Positions 35,990-47,521 of a DNA stretch of 64,000 bases are shown piece by piece. Location: assembly GCA_030549775.1 (NCBI GenBank), contig CM060181.1, positions 59,517,701 through 59,581,700 of the forward strand. Direction: 5' to 3'. Position numbers and translations under genes: made by a program. The notes under the pieces are model-generated. The model had not been told where the DNA came from. It was given only the letters and a program-made list of their open reading frames with translations, and did no database searches. Each line of letters starts with the position of its first letter. The first letter of the stretch is position 1. This DNA is from Tamarix chinensis. Its lineage: Eukaryota; Streptophyta; Magnoliopsida; Caryophyllales; Tamaricaceae.

Positions 35990-37705
35990 AGGCAACAAAA
36001 AGGCCCTCATGGTACACAAACACCAACTAAGTTTGAGCAATGCTCGCACTTGCTCACCCTCAATGGCTTCGTTAGCATATTCGCTAAATTCTTAGCAATA
36101 GCAACCGTTTCCAAGACAGCCTAGCCTACGGCAATAGTACATCGGATGAAGTGGTACCTGATATCAATGTACTTCATCCAACGATGGAAAGAATTCTGAT
36201 TCTTTGCCAAATAGATAGCACTCAGACTATCACAACAAACAACGGGAGCACCATGACCAAACCCAAGATCATGAACAAAACCACAGAGCCATGAAGCTTC
36301 CTGAAAAGCCTAAGTCATAGCCATATACTCAGTCTCAGTAGTGGACAATGCAGTCACATCTTGTAAAGATGACCTCCAAATAATTGTTGAACCACCAAGA
36401 CAAAACACATAACATTTGGTGGATCTTCTATTATCAAGATCTCCACCATAATTAGAGTCAACGAACCCACTTAACGCATTAGTCAACCTCCTATACTCCA
36501 AACAAGCTGATGTAACACCCTTCAAGTACCTCAAAATCTACTTCATCGCTTGCCACTGAGCCTTCCTGGGATTTGCTATATATCTACTCACAACACTCAC
36601 AGCTTGAGCAATATCTAGCCTGGTACAAACCATAACATACATCATGCACCCCACAACATTACAATAGGGAACTGTGGCCATAAAATCCTCCTCATCTTTA
36701 GATTTGGGATAATCTAAAGTGAATTGCCAAAGGAGTTCTAATTGGCTTGGCATCAATAATATGAAACCTCTCCAACACCTTGTTCACATACTACTTTTGT
36801 AACAAGTAAAGACGCTTCTATCTACGGTCTCGAATGATCTCTATGCCAAGAATCTTCTTCACAGCTCCCAGATCCTTCATCTCAAACTCAATCTTCAGCA
36901 TTGTTTTTACTTTGTTAACTTCTGACAAATCTTTTGTCGTAAAAATCATGTCATCAACATACAAAAAAAGATACACTAGAGAACCATCACCAACCTACTT
37001 CAAGTATACACATCTATCGTAATCACTCTTGGAGAACCATGCTCAATCATCAACTGATCAAACCTCTTGTACCATTGTATAGGTATCTACTTTAAACCAT
37101 ATAGTAACTTCTTTAATAAGCACACATGATCCTGCTTGCTTTTAATAACAAAACCATCTAGTTGGCACATATAAATCTCCTCCTCGAGCTCACCATGTAG
37201 AAAAGCTATTTTAACATCCAATTGCTTTTACTCCATATCCTATATAGCCATATGCAAAAGCAAAGTACAAATAGAATTTTGCCTGATAACAGGGGAAAAT
37301 ACCTCATTATAGTCTAGACCAGGTATCTAACTAAACCCATGTGCAACTAAATGAGCCTTGTACCTTGTTCCCTGAACACATGGAGTTCTCTTTTTGAACT
37401 TATATACTCACTTGCAAACAACTATTTTCTTCTTCTTGGTTACCTTCACAAGTTCCCATGTCTGATTCTTCCATAGAGATTGCATCTCCTCCTCCATAGC
37501 AGCACACCACTTACTAGAATGAACACTAATAATGAAATCTATGTATAACACTGGCTTTTGTACATCAACCATAATCTCAGCATTAGCCAAAGCATAACCT
37601 GATAACTCCTCAAAGCCATATATCATAGGAGGATTCACAACCTTTCGTGGTCTACCTAGGGTAACGCCCCTTTGCTCCACCCATTGCCTAGATCCATCCA
37701 CTTCA
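35990..37705 (-). pseudogene. Ty1/copia reverse transcriptase and RNase H remnant
   Basis: The pieces start with 'WCAAMEEEMQSLWKNQTWELV'-like RT N-terminus (37408-37701). The catalytic YVDDM is intact at 36947-36961. A 'CMMYVMVCTRLDIAQAVSVVSRY' region lies within 36538-36756. RNase H shows GFVDSNYGGDLDNRRST (about 36430-36480) and ALSTTETEYMA (about 36316-36350). These are the standard copia RT-RH blocks. In-frame stops split the region (between 37701 and 37408, near 36757 and at 36535). A Leu-Ala-Asn-Met-Leu-Thr-Lys-Pro tail typical of the polyprotein end lies near 36070-36095. Confidence 0.9.
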
Positions 37706-38700
37706 TAAATAGTAGGATTTATACTAGAAGAGTCTGATCAATCCAAATCAGACTCTACCTCCACCTTATCTATAACACCACACAGGTTCTCCTACTCCAC
37801 CTCTTCGAACAACCTATAAGAAGAAGACTCGGTCTTTTGGAGGAATACAGACTCATTGAAGGTAACATCCCTACTATTCAAAAACTTGGATGCAAATAGG
37901 TCCCATAACCTATACCCTTTCATACCATATGTATAACCAAGAAAAATACGCTTATTGGCTCTAGGCTCAAGCTTTCCATTATTCATATAAGCATAGGCAA
38001 GACATCAAAAAATATGTAAATCAGAATAATTAGCTGGTTTGCTAGATCATACCTCCTCAGGTATCTTCAAATCAATATAACGATTGGGTGACCTACTCAC
38101 CAGGAATGCCGCCATATGAAATGCCTCAACCTAAAATCCCTTGCCTAATGCAGCCTATGACAACATACATCAAAACTTCTCTAATAGGGTCCTACTCATT
38201 CTCACGGCAACCCCATCTTGTCGTGGTCTTCCAACACAAGTGCAATGCCTAACAATACCATGGTCCTCATACTAATCAGTGAAACTATGCTCCACAAACT
38301 CGAGGCCATTATCTATTCTGAGACACCTCACCTGTGTCCTAGTTTGTTTCTCTATTAAGGTCTTCCAACATTTGAAAACACCAAAGACATCATTCTTATT
38401 TTTAATAAATAAGACCACACCTTTCTAGAGAAGTCATCAATAAATGTTAGTAGGTATCGCAAACCACCCTTGGAAACCACCTTTACACAACCCCAAAAAT
38501 TAGAGTGAACATAATCTAGAGGCCCCTTCGTACTATGTGTAGCTTTTGAAAAGCTAACCTGCTTCTACTTGCCAAACACACAATGCTCATAGAAATCCAT
38601 AGTGTCTGTACTTTGCCCATCCAGCAACCCTTTCTTGGAGAGTTCAATCAAGTCTTTGACACTCATGTGTCCAAGTCTCATATGTCAAAGTCTAATAACA
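37706..38700 (-). pseudogene. Ty1/copia integrase remnant
   Basis: The N-terminal zinc region reads [16 protein letters not shown] (about 38640-38690), then EHCVFGK (about 38570-38590); the first cysteine of the second pair is Tyr. In the core, the usual HSD (first catalytic Asp) reads HSN near 38490-38510, followed by RYLLTFIDDFSRKVW (about 38420-38465). A downstream piece (37792-37986) holds 'FLGYTYGMKGYRLWDL'. Several stops show that it is dead. Confidence 0.85.
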
Positions 38701-39195
38701 TCCGAGTCAGACATACTTGATGATGTTACTGCAGTCGCTCCCTCAATAGTGGAACCAACAAGCTCATACAGTATCCTGATCCTCTTTCCTTTTATTACAA
38801 TAAGATCCCCTCTAGTAATTATCATTGTGCCATCCTTGATCACACAAAGATATCCATTACAATCCAAGGAACTCAATGAAATCAAGTTCTTCATCATCTC
38901 AAGGATTCAAACATTAGATAAAGTTTTTACCACACCATCATGCATTTTTACCCCCAATTCCAGCATACAACACCATTACCCGTCAGAATTACTCCACCTC
39001 AAGCCATCTCGTAAGTTTGGAACTAGCTCCTATTAGGATAAATATGGTAAGAGCATCCTGAGTCCAAGATCCACCTATACATAATCTTGGTATGACTATA
39101 AGTGGCATTCAACACATCACCATCACTATCATATTGGGCTATAGTAGCATCATCCTTTGTGCCAGATGATTTACCAGGTTTTATCTCCAGATTTC
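38701..39195 (-). pseudogene. Ty1/copia protease and gag-pre-integrase remnant
   Basis: WILDSGCSYHI, with the aspartic protease D-S-G triad, lies at about 39040-39075. The linker domain (frame 38685-38897) carries NLISLSSLDCNGY. The protease motif is intact locally, but the frame is broken downstream near 38898 and at the TGG-to-TGA change before HMRLGH. Confidence 0.85.
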
Positions 39196-39929
39196 CTATT
39201 AGGATAAAACTTCTTGATATGGCCCTTTTTGTGACATCCATAGCATATGATATTCTTGGATATGTTATTCCTCAAATATGACCTAAACTTCTTCTTCTTC
39301 TCACTAGAACCCTGTTCTTGAGTTCAGCCCCTAGCTACAAGTCCCTCACTATGTGAGTCACTAGAACCACCTCCGGTCAATTGATTCTCAATTAGTTCCT
39401 GCTATAGCAAGGCAGTCTTAACATCATCAAGAACTAACTCATCATCCTTCCTATATAGTATGGTCTCACAAAAATATTTGTAATCAGTGGGTAAAGAACA
39501 CAATAATGTAATAGCAAGATATTCATCCTCCAATTTGACATCTATATTCCTCATATCCATAATTATAGAGTCAAATTCATCAAGATGAGATTTTAGGGAT
39601 TGCCCCTTACCTAATTTCAACTCATGCAACTTTCTCTTCAACAATAAATGATTTGTCACTGACTTTATCATGTATAGAGAATTTAGCTTGAGCCATAGGC
39701 ATGATGTCATTATTTCTTTTGCCACCGTGCCCTCATTAGATAAATACAAATGTATGGTGGAAAGGGCATTTTGATCAATCTCCTTAAATTTCTCATCTAT
39801 CATGGAATCAGGCTTCTTTGATTTCTCAAGTAACACCTTCTCCAATCCATTCTAAATCAACTTCCATAAGCCAAAGTTCACGGATCGATCAAACTTCTCT
39901 ATATAAAATCTTGTAGAAATCTTAAACAT
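39196..39929 (-). pseudogene. Ty1/copia gag remnant with zinc knuckle
   Basis: The likely start ATG is at 39929 (minus), 11 bp after the primer site, followed by 'EKFDRSVNFGLW', the usual N-terminus. A stop follows soon after, then the gag core (open frame 39402-39845). The zinc knuckle CYGCHKKGHIKKFY lies at about 39202-39245. The expected C-x2-C-x4-H-x4-C has Tyr in place of the last Cys. Gag would form the retrotransposon particle and bind its RNA. Confidence 0.9.
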
Positions 39930-39940
39930 GAACCCTACAT

Positions 39941-39950
39941 TTTGATACCA
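39941..39950 (-). promoter_or_regulatory. Primer-binding site (Met-tRNA type)
   Basis: On the minus strand TGGTATCAAAA follows three bases after the 5' LTR end. Plant copia elements commonly have TGGTATCAGAGC, complementary to initiator Met-tRNA; here the match is complete over TGGTATCA. Confidence 0.8.
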
Positions 39951-39953
39951 ATT

Positions 39954-40480
39954 TGTTGTGGATCGATACCAATTCAGAAAAAAAAAATATCTAATTGAAA
40001 TCAATTAGAACACACAAGAACTGAGAAGAGAAGAACACTCAAGAACACAGATTAGGGAAACAGATGATCTTATTAATGTGAAGTAATTGTGTTTACAAAG
40101 AGAATCAAAGAAATCCTCACCTAAATCACTCAATTCACCAAGGAATTTCAAGAGAACTCAAGAGGAGAGAATAGTAAGACACTATGCTAATTAAGATTCT
40201 AATCGCATGGTATTTATACTGTGTGGGACTGTTATAAACACGCCCCTTGGTTTTTTTTAGCTTTGATAATCTTCAGTATTTTGGACACAACTTCTTTTAA
40301 CCTCTAATTGAGCTAATTATTGATGCATTGAAAAGCTTACATAAAGATCAACAACTTTCATGTTCAACACATTTCCAAATTATGCTTGCATCAAGGTCAA
40401 CTCTTCACATCTTTCCAACACAACTCATAGCCCTACTCTAAATTCCTCTGATACACTTCACACACCAATCCAAGCCATAT
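39954..40480 (-). repeat. Ty1/copia 5' LTR (outer end missing)
   Basis: Matches the 3' LTR from TGTTGTGGATC at 39954 to about 40480, where homology stops about 33 bp short of the expected end. A TATAAATA (plus strand TATTTATA at 40211-40218) is the likely core promoter. Confidence 0.9.
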
Positions 40481-41197
40481 TTTAAGACATATATCCTTAC
40501 CTAAATTTCATTGGTCTCTAAGTAAGAATAACCCTAAGGTCCTCCTCCAATACCGCCAAAAAATCACCTAATATCAAGAAGAACCCAAGGTTAGAATGTA
40601 GGAAAGCAAACACGGGTTAAGAAGGCAAGAGAAGAAAGGGACAAAGGAGGAAGAGATTGAGAGGGCTTATTGAGAAGAATAAAAAAGAATTAGTACGCTT
40701 GGAAATGGCATGAATTGGTTGATACTTAAGGGAAATGAATTGGCTTGACCAAGGGATGAGGAAAAAATAGGTTGGGGAAACAAACACACTTGGTCGAGAG
40801 CTGAGTGAGAGAAAATAATAAACCTTATTGGCAATACAACTAATATGAAGGTAGAAAATCACTTACTCGGTGAGTTAACCCACTCAACAAGACTAATCAA
40901 GAACAAGGTAAATAATACAAATTGGCAGAGAGGGATAAATCTCACAACAACTAAGGGCTACTGATTCAAAATTGGCTGTAGAGGTTACGACAGATGAACA
41001 ATTAATGAAGTCAAGCTTGATAAGGTTACGTGGTTCTTGGCTAGGTGAGTTGTGAAGGGTGAGGACGACAATAATAATGATGGTGCAGATGACAACGATG
41101 AAAAAGTTAATTGATAGGAAGATGATAGAGAAGAGGGTCAGATGGGAAAATTTTCAGAGGAGAAGAAAAAAGTTATGGCTAGCTTATAATAAATGGC

Positions 41198-41200
<3 letters not shown>

Positions 41201-41249
<49 letters not shown>

Positions 41250-41264
41250 AGTTAGTTAGTTAGT
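41201..41264. repeat. (GA)n followed by (TTAG)n microsatellite
   Basis: About 23 GA units (41201-41247) followed by four to five TTAG units, inside minus-strand L2 #2. Confidence 0.9.
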
Positions 41265-42160
41265 TGGTTTTATAAGAATTTTTTCATGGGGGAGAGAAAT
41301 GGCATGAGGGAGTTGTGGTGGGATAATTGCTTGTGTAAATTACTTGACCAAGGTAATGTGTTGGTGAAGGAGTGAAGCCTTAATATTAGTTGTTGCCATA
41401 TAATCTGACTAACCAAACCGAGCACAACTTAGTTGGCAAAGGATAAGTTACGCAAGAAGGAGAGAAGAACTATATGAAAGAGGAAAATAAAGAAAAAGGA
41501 AAATGGAAAAGGAAGAATAAGTGAAAGAAGGTTGGACTTAAGATTAAAGTTATATTTAATCTAAGATTAAAGAACTAGGCGGAGGTTAAAATGCTAATAA
41601 CCCTATATTAGGGTTAGATTAAATTTAGTGTATTACATGAATCAACTAGGTAACCCAATCCTTTAGTATCAATGCTCTTAAGTACAACATTAGTGACTAG
41701 AGTATGAAAGGCAATAGGATCAATTAGAATCCCGCCCCAAGACACCTAAAGGTAGACTAACTCCTATAGCTAATCGAGGATTAGGTAATTTAGTCCCATA
41801 TAGTAGTCCATGATCTTCAATTTTCAGTGATTAGTGTTTTATTTACCAAACCATATACCAAAAAAGCCCACATAGCATACTAAGCCAACCATGACCACAT
41901 ACTTTTTCCAAGTTATCCATCATAAACCATCAAAGGTACTTAGTGGTGATACCACCAATACTTGACCAATTTAATCTATCAATTGAATTATCTGATTAAT
42001 GTTAAATAGTGGATTTCCATCTTCCAAGAATCATATCATAACATAATATCAAATCACAAACTCTTACAAGGGCAAACATATAAAAGAAAACATGATAGTC
42101 AAAATTGATCAATCTTTTCTATATACCAATAGATTTTTTAGCACTGCCAAACCCTATCAC

Positions 42161-42924
42161 TAGAGCTGTCAATCGGGCGGGTCGGGTTATTATCGGATCG
42201 GGTAACATGATAATCGGGTCATATCGATTTCGGATAAATTCGGATCATTTTGTCGGATCGGGCTGGGTCGGGTTTGATTCGGATCAACTCAGTATCGGAT
42301 AATCTCGGATCATTCTAAGCTCTCGGGTCGGGTCTGGTTGAGATCGGATGGACTCGAATTCGGGTAAATTTGGGTTGTTCTAATTTCGGTTCGGGTTCGG
42401 ATCGGGCTTAGTTGAGTTTGAATTATTATATTTTCGGGTTAAATTTAGATTGGATTTAGGTCATTTCATATTTGAGCCATGCTTGCGTCATTTTCTTTCT
42501 TTCTTTTTATTCCAAGATATTATTAAAAGTTAATTATTTTGAGATCATTTATTTTAATTTATCTTATTCAATTAAAAGTGAATTATTATATTAATTATTT
42601 TGGGGCCTTAGAATTTTTTGTCATTATTTTATCTTTGGAGATGTATCTGACATTTCAAATTTAAAAGTTTTCAAATCGTATCACTTTTCTTTTTATGTTA
42701 AGGTATAACTTATAATTAAACTCCATTATTAGCTTGGTCATATTGAGTTCTAGTATTATTTTAAGTTTATATTATATTTATACCTTATATCTTATACGCT
42801 CCTTACATGATATTAGCTTATAATAGTCATTGATAATTGATAACAAATGAAGACTTCTAAGGTTGTACTTCTCATATTATTTTTAAAAGAGATTGATCAC
42901 ATCATATCAACATAATTTTAATAA

Positions 42925-42980
<56 letters not shown>

Positions 42981-43934
42981 GTAATAGTAAGAGTAATAGT
43001 AATACAAAAATAATGATAACAATAATAATAGTAATCAATGAATATCAATTATGGCAAAAATAATAATAACAACATATTAGTTTTTTTATTATATATTTTG
43101 ATTAGATCATATCAAGCTAAATAAGATAAAAATTAGATAAAATAAGTAATAATGACTATTATTGACAAAAGACCAACTAATATTGACTTCTTATTATTTA
43201 ACACTGTTGATGTAATAAAAAATATTAATCTTCAATTTTTATAATGAATAACTAACATTCTCACTCAAAAATTTTCCTACTTTCCTATGATGTTGTAGGT
43301 GCTATATTATAAGGTATGGCTGTATAGATATTAACATATAGTGTTTAAGGCTGCACTGTTATTATCTTATGGTACTAAATGGAATAATGGAAGTGAACTA
43401 CTATTTAAATGGCATAATAGTGTTTTTTTATCTACTTTTATTTCTATTGGTATCAATGGATATTGCATTTGTATATACATAAGTGATATAAATTTTATGA
43501 AATTATATTGTTTCTAGATTTTGATGTAAGTGCTAGTATGGATTAGTTGCACATCTACATTATTTCATGTTTTATGAAGTTTAAAAAATTTTGAGTTATG
43601 TGTTAATGTTAATTTTTGGGTAGTACCAAGTTGAATCTTTATAGGTTTATAATTTTTCAAATAATATAAGATTTTGGATAAATAATGGATCGGGTCGGAT
43701 CATTTCGGATTTATAGTTTTTCGGGTTATATCGGGTTTCGGGTGAATAGTGGGTCGGGTCGGATTTATTTCGGGCTTATGATTCCTCGGGTTGTATCGGA
43801 TATCGGATATGTATCGGATCGGGTCAGATAGGTTTCGGACTTTTTATTACTCGGATAAAATCGGATCGGATTTCGGGCGGATCGAGTCGGTATTCGTCGG
43901 ATTTTTCGGGTCGGATCAACTTTTGCCAGCTCTA
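42161..43934. mobile_element. hAT-type non-autonomous DNA transposon with 8-bp target duplication
   Basis: 1,774 bp with terminal inverted repeats TAGAGCTGTCAA and TTGCCAGCTCTA (11 of 12 pair). It is flanked by a perfect 8-bp duplication CCTATCAC (42153-42160 and 43935-43942). An 8-bp duplication with such ends is the hAT pattern. Both subterminal regions (42161-42430 and 43680-43934) are packed with CGGGT/TCGGAT-type motifs, candidate transposase-binding sites. No transposase domain is seen, so it would need an enzyme from elsewhere. The middle is A+T-rich and carries an (ATA)n tract. Confidence 0.9.
42928..43000. repeat. (AAT)n microsatellite inside the hAT element
   Basis: About 17 uninterrupted AAT units followed by imperfect AGT/AAT units. 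Confidence 0.9.
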
Positions 43935-45088
43935 CCTATCACCCCTACCAAAACAATTGATGGGTTGGTGTAATCCCCCAAAATTTTAAAAATCTGTAAT
44001 TTATTAAATCACTTTTATTTGGGATAGCTTAGCTTTTAAACTTACTTAATATAATTATTCTAAAGATTTTACCTTTTTAATTTATTTAGCTTAACTATTT
44101 TGCTGATTTTGTGTATATAAAATTTGATGTTAATATTTAATAAATTAAAATAAATAAATTGTTATTTTATCATACCTATTCTATTTAAATAAAGTTTCAA
44201 ACCAATATTTTCTAAAATTTACCTTTTAAACCAATATATTAAAATATATTAAGTTAAATTATTAAAATTTATTTATCTACCCCAAAAATCCTAATTTAAG
44301 AATTATGGAAAAAAAATGATTTATTAGGAAAATTAAGAAAATAAATTATTTTATTAAATAAAGATAAATCAATAAATAAATTATTTAGAAAATTTTGGAC
44401 ATGTTACTAATTAAAATGGGAGCTAAGGACAAATTATCCAAAATAGCCTAATTAATTTAAAAATAAATTTAATTATTATACTTAAAATAATTATTATTAA
44501 AATTAAATATCTAAATTAAATATATAAACAAATAAAGACCAAATACCCCCAACCCAACCATTTTATCATTTTTCCATTTTCCTTTTCTCCTTTCTTTTCC
44601 TTTTTCTTTCTTCCTCCTTTACATTTTTTCCATCTCCCCCCCCCCGGGTTTGGGCCAGACCGTCGGCCTAGATCTCCTTTCCCTCCCTAGCCCGTCTCGC
44701 ACATTACCTCCTTCGCCTAGGCCAGCCGGTTCTTTTCTTTTTTTTTCTTTTATCCCCCTGGACCGACCGGTCCAGTAGTCCCCTTCTTCTTCCCCGACCT
44801 GCAGCGCAACGGTAATGTCGACCTGCAACCTCGAATTTCGCCGGCAGCCACCAGCCCAGCGCCAACCGTCCTCCCCTGCCCTTCCCATCATTTTCTTTCC
44901 CTTTTTCGACCCCAAAAAGCCCCATAGCTACCCTCCCCACATGCCCATCTCTTTCCTTTTTTCTCTCCCCCTCCCCGACCTAACCTGCCATGGCAAGACT
45001 ACACCGCCTGCCACTACCGGTCGGTGGTCCTGCCACACCTGCCTCGCGTGTCTTCTTCTCCCCTTGTCTTTTTCCCCCTCAATTAGCC

Positions 45089-45096
45089 TATAAATA
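45089..45096 (+). promoter_or_regulatory. TATA box of L1 copy 3
   Basis: TATAAATA in AGCCTATAAATAACC, matching copies 1 and 2. Transcription would be expected to start about 25-35 bp downstream. Confidence 0.65.
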
Positions 45097-45103
45097 ACCC
45101 CCC

Positions 45104-45631
45104 ATGGAAGCCATAATGGAGCTTCTATTTTCGCCTACGAAACCAAACCACCATCGCCCCCTATCTCGCCCTGCACATGTCGCCCGGGCCGTGCAAAAGT
45201 GCCTTCCCGATCCGCACACACCAACCCTTCGTCACCCCTCGCGCCGCCTTCCATCGCCACCCTCGCCGCAACCAATGCCTCCTCCACCCTCCAAAATGTC
45301 CATCAGACCTCCCTCTACCTTCCCATACCTTCATCTTCCCCTGCCTCCCTCTCCTTCTACCTCCCCCATTTTCCACCATCCTCCACCACCTTCGGCCGCC
45401 ACACCAACCGCCGCGCGCCGCCACTCCCAGCCACGCCACCACCCTCATTCCACCCCTCTTCACCTATTGCATCTTCCTCCACCTCAAACACCCCTCTACC
45501 CCCTCTCCTCTAGCCTGCACCTTGATCTTTCCACCTCTCTTCCTCCTCCACCACCACCGCCATCGCCACCACACGTCGTCGTCGGTTCCACCACTGACTT
45601 GAGGTGGTGCTCCAACTTCCCCAGCCCCTAA
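45104..45631 (+). other. Pyrimidine-rich LTR leader with a 175-aa proline-rich open frame, probably non-coding
   Basis: Longest open frame in the window: proline/serine/histidine-rich, with no known domain, signal peptide or conserved residue pattern. The ATG lies only 7 bp after the TATA box, so the transcript should start inside or after it. Matching leaders in copies 1 (5977-6243) and 2 (15935-16276) have shorter frames in the same register, sharing a Pro-Ser-Thr-Phe-like stretch. C+T-rich DNA lacks stops by composition alone. I consider it a leader sequence, not a gene. Confidence 0.4.
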
Positions 45632-45639
45632 ATTATTTT

Positions 45640-45717
45640 CTATAAGTGTTAATAATTTTATTTAATATTACTAGTATTATCCTTAATATTACTATTATCA
45701 TTATTATTATTATTATT

Positions 45718-45749
<32 letters not shown>

Positions 45750-45759
45750 ATTATCATGG

Positions 45760-45791
<32 letters not shown>

Positions 45792-46057
45792 ACTTATATT
45801 ATTATTATGTATCACCCCTATTTCCTAACCTAATTTCAAAAAATACTCATAACTAGGGTAAACTAATTAAAAGGCTACAACTTTAACATTAAAATGGTTA
45901 TCATTATTATCATTATTATCATTATTATTATTATTATTATCATTTCTAATACTACTACTAATACTACTATCATTATTATTATCATTTCTAATACTACTAC
46001 TAATACTACTATCATTATTATTATTATTAACAACTTTAGTATTAATATAGTTATCTC

Positions 46058-46120
<63 letters not shown>

Positions 46121-46387
46121 TACTACTACTACTACTTAACCTAACTTTATGATATTCCTAACCAATAATAATATTATCATTAATAATGGTCTACAACTTT
46201 AGGGTTATTATGATCAAGAATTTTCCTCATTTATTATTATTATTATTACTAACCTCACTATTATTCCTATTATTATTATTACTAATGCTAGCTATGGCTT
46301 ATTATCATTATCTTTACTATTATGGTAAACATTTTAACCCTTATATTAGTATTACCATTTTTACTATCATTGCTATTAGTATTATTA

Positions 46388-46436
<49 letters not shown>

Positions 46437-47120
46437 CCATTACTATTATTATTATTTCTACTTAACCCAACTTTATTTCTATTATTCTTGTTATTATTAC
46501 CATTATCATTATCATTAATTCCTTACTAATATTGTTAATACTAACTTTGTCCTTTATCACTTTTATTTATTAATATAAATATTTGGACCCTTATATTATT
46601 ATTATCATTTCGGTTACTATTATTGTTGTTGTTGTTGTTGTTATTATTATACTTAACATTATTCTCATTATTACTATTATTTTTTTTATTTAAACCGAAG
46701 TTGGCATATTATCATTTTATTTTTAAAGAAGAAGAATACTTAACCTTATTATTTTACTATTTAATATTCGAATATTACTAAAATTATTTCTAATGCCCTT
46801 ATCACTAACATTATTAGTTATTACTATTACTATTATTATTATTATTTCTATTATTGTGACAAAAACATTCGAACCCTTATATTATTATTATTCAAAATAT
46901 AATTTTTATCATTATTATCTTTAGGAATATTTGTACTTTGTTGGTATTGTAATTATTATATTATTATTCTAATCCTAACACTATAGTTAGCTTTAGTCTT
47001 AAAAATGTTACGGTTTCTATCACTATAAGCATTAGCGTAACTATTATTTTATTATCATTATTATTATTATCACTACTTTGCTATAGTTAGTATGAATACT
47101 ATTATTATAAGAATAAAGCT
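45640..47120. repeat. Triplet microsatellite zone of L1 copy 3 (~1.4 kb)
   Basis: Largest of the three zones, with long TTA/ATT runs (for example about 46056-46118 and 46387-46432), GTT runs (45719-45749 and 46624-46642) and ACT runs. It includes a duplicated ~40-bp 'atcatttctaatactactact' unit at about 45938-46018. Confidence 0.9.
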
Positions 47121-47329
47121 AATAGGTTTAATAATATAAGTGTAGCAATAAATATTAAAATAAACATATTTTGACTAGTAATATTTAGTAGACTAATTTT
47201 TAAGGTAAAAACCCTAGTTTTCGTATAATACTCTCTTTAAAAATAATTACCCTAATCGTAGACTAAAATAAGGATTATTAGTACTTTTGGTAGGAGGGAA
47301 ACTAATCCTTAGTATTTTCCCTCTTATAG

Positions 47330-47521
47330 GTGAATCGAGCCAAAACCCTAAGGAGTTGTAGGAGCGTGCTCCAAGCCCGGCGTCGCTTTAGGTAAGGACG
47401 AAGCTAAGGCCCTTGTGTGATGTGTGACCTGTATGCTTTGGATGTTGTATATGCCATGCTATGTCGTGTATTATATGATTGTGGATAACTTGTCTTATGT
47501 GTAGCGCAGCTTGGAGTTTAG
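47330..47521 (+). other. Length-conserved 192-bp block with splice-like signals (L1 copy 3)
   Basis: TTTTCCCTCTTATAG precedes 47330. TTTAG|GTAAGG lies at 47391/47392, TGTGTAG ends at 47504, and TTTAG|GTATGT lies at 47521/47522. A perfect GGAGC-GT-GCTCC hairpin lies at 47361-47372. Spacings of 62, 113 and 17 nt equal those of copies 1 and 2. Confidence 0.55.

Larger units (their letters stand above)
35368..40480 (-). mobile_element. Ty1/copia LTR retrotransposon, degenerate, both LTRs present
   Basis: About 5.1 kb, read on the minus strand: 5' LTR (39954-40480), primer site, gag, protease, integrase, reverse transcriptase, RNase H, purine tract, 3' LTR (35368-35918). The gag-PR-IN-RT-RH order is diagnostic for Ty1/copia. 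The LTRs look roughly 85-90% identical by eye, so the insertion is not recent. Every domain has stops or lost catalytic residues. The outer ~33 bp of the 5' LTR are missing and no target duplication is seen, which suggests later deletion at the 40480 side. Confidence 0.95.
34638..41634 (-). mobile_element. Minus-strand L2 LTR (#2) carrying a Ty1/copia element
   Basis: Host sequence is 34638-35367 and 40481-41634 (about 1.9 kb). The 3'-end landmark 'atattaccatcacacttaatattgg' lies at 34729. The interior resumes at 40481 with a 'catatatccttacc...ggtctctaag' segment that matches L2 #1 near 22195. The 5' end reads ...TTTAGTGTATTACA at 41634, the reverse complement of a TGTAATAC start. Shorter than other L2 copies, so partly deleted. 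Confidence 0.6.

Noticed and set aside
45104..45631. 175-aa proline-rich open frame as a host gene
   Set aside because: It lies in the LTR leader of a repeated element, its ATG is only 7 bp after the TATA box, and C+T-rich DNA rarely contains stops.
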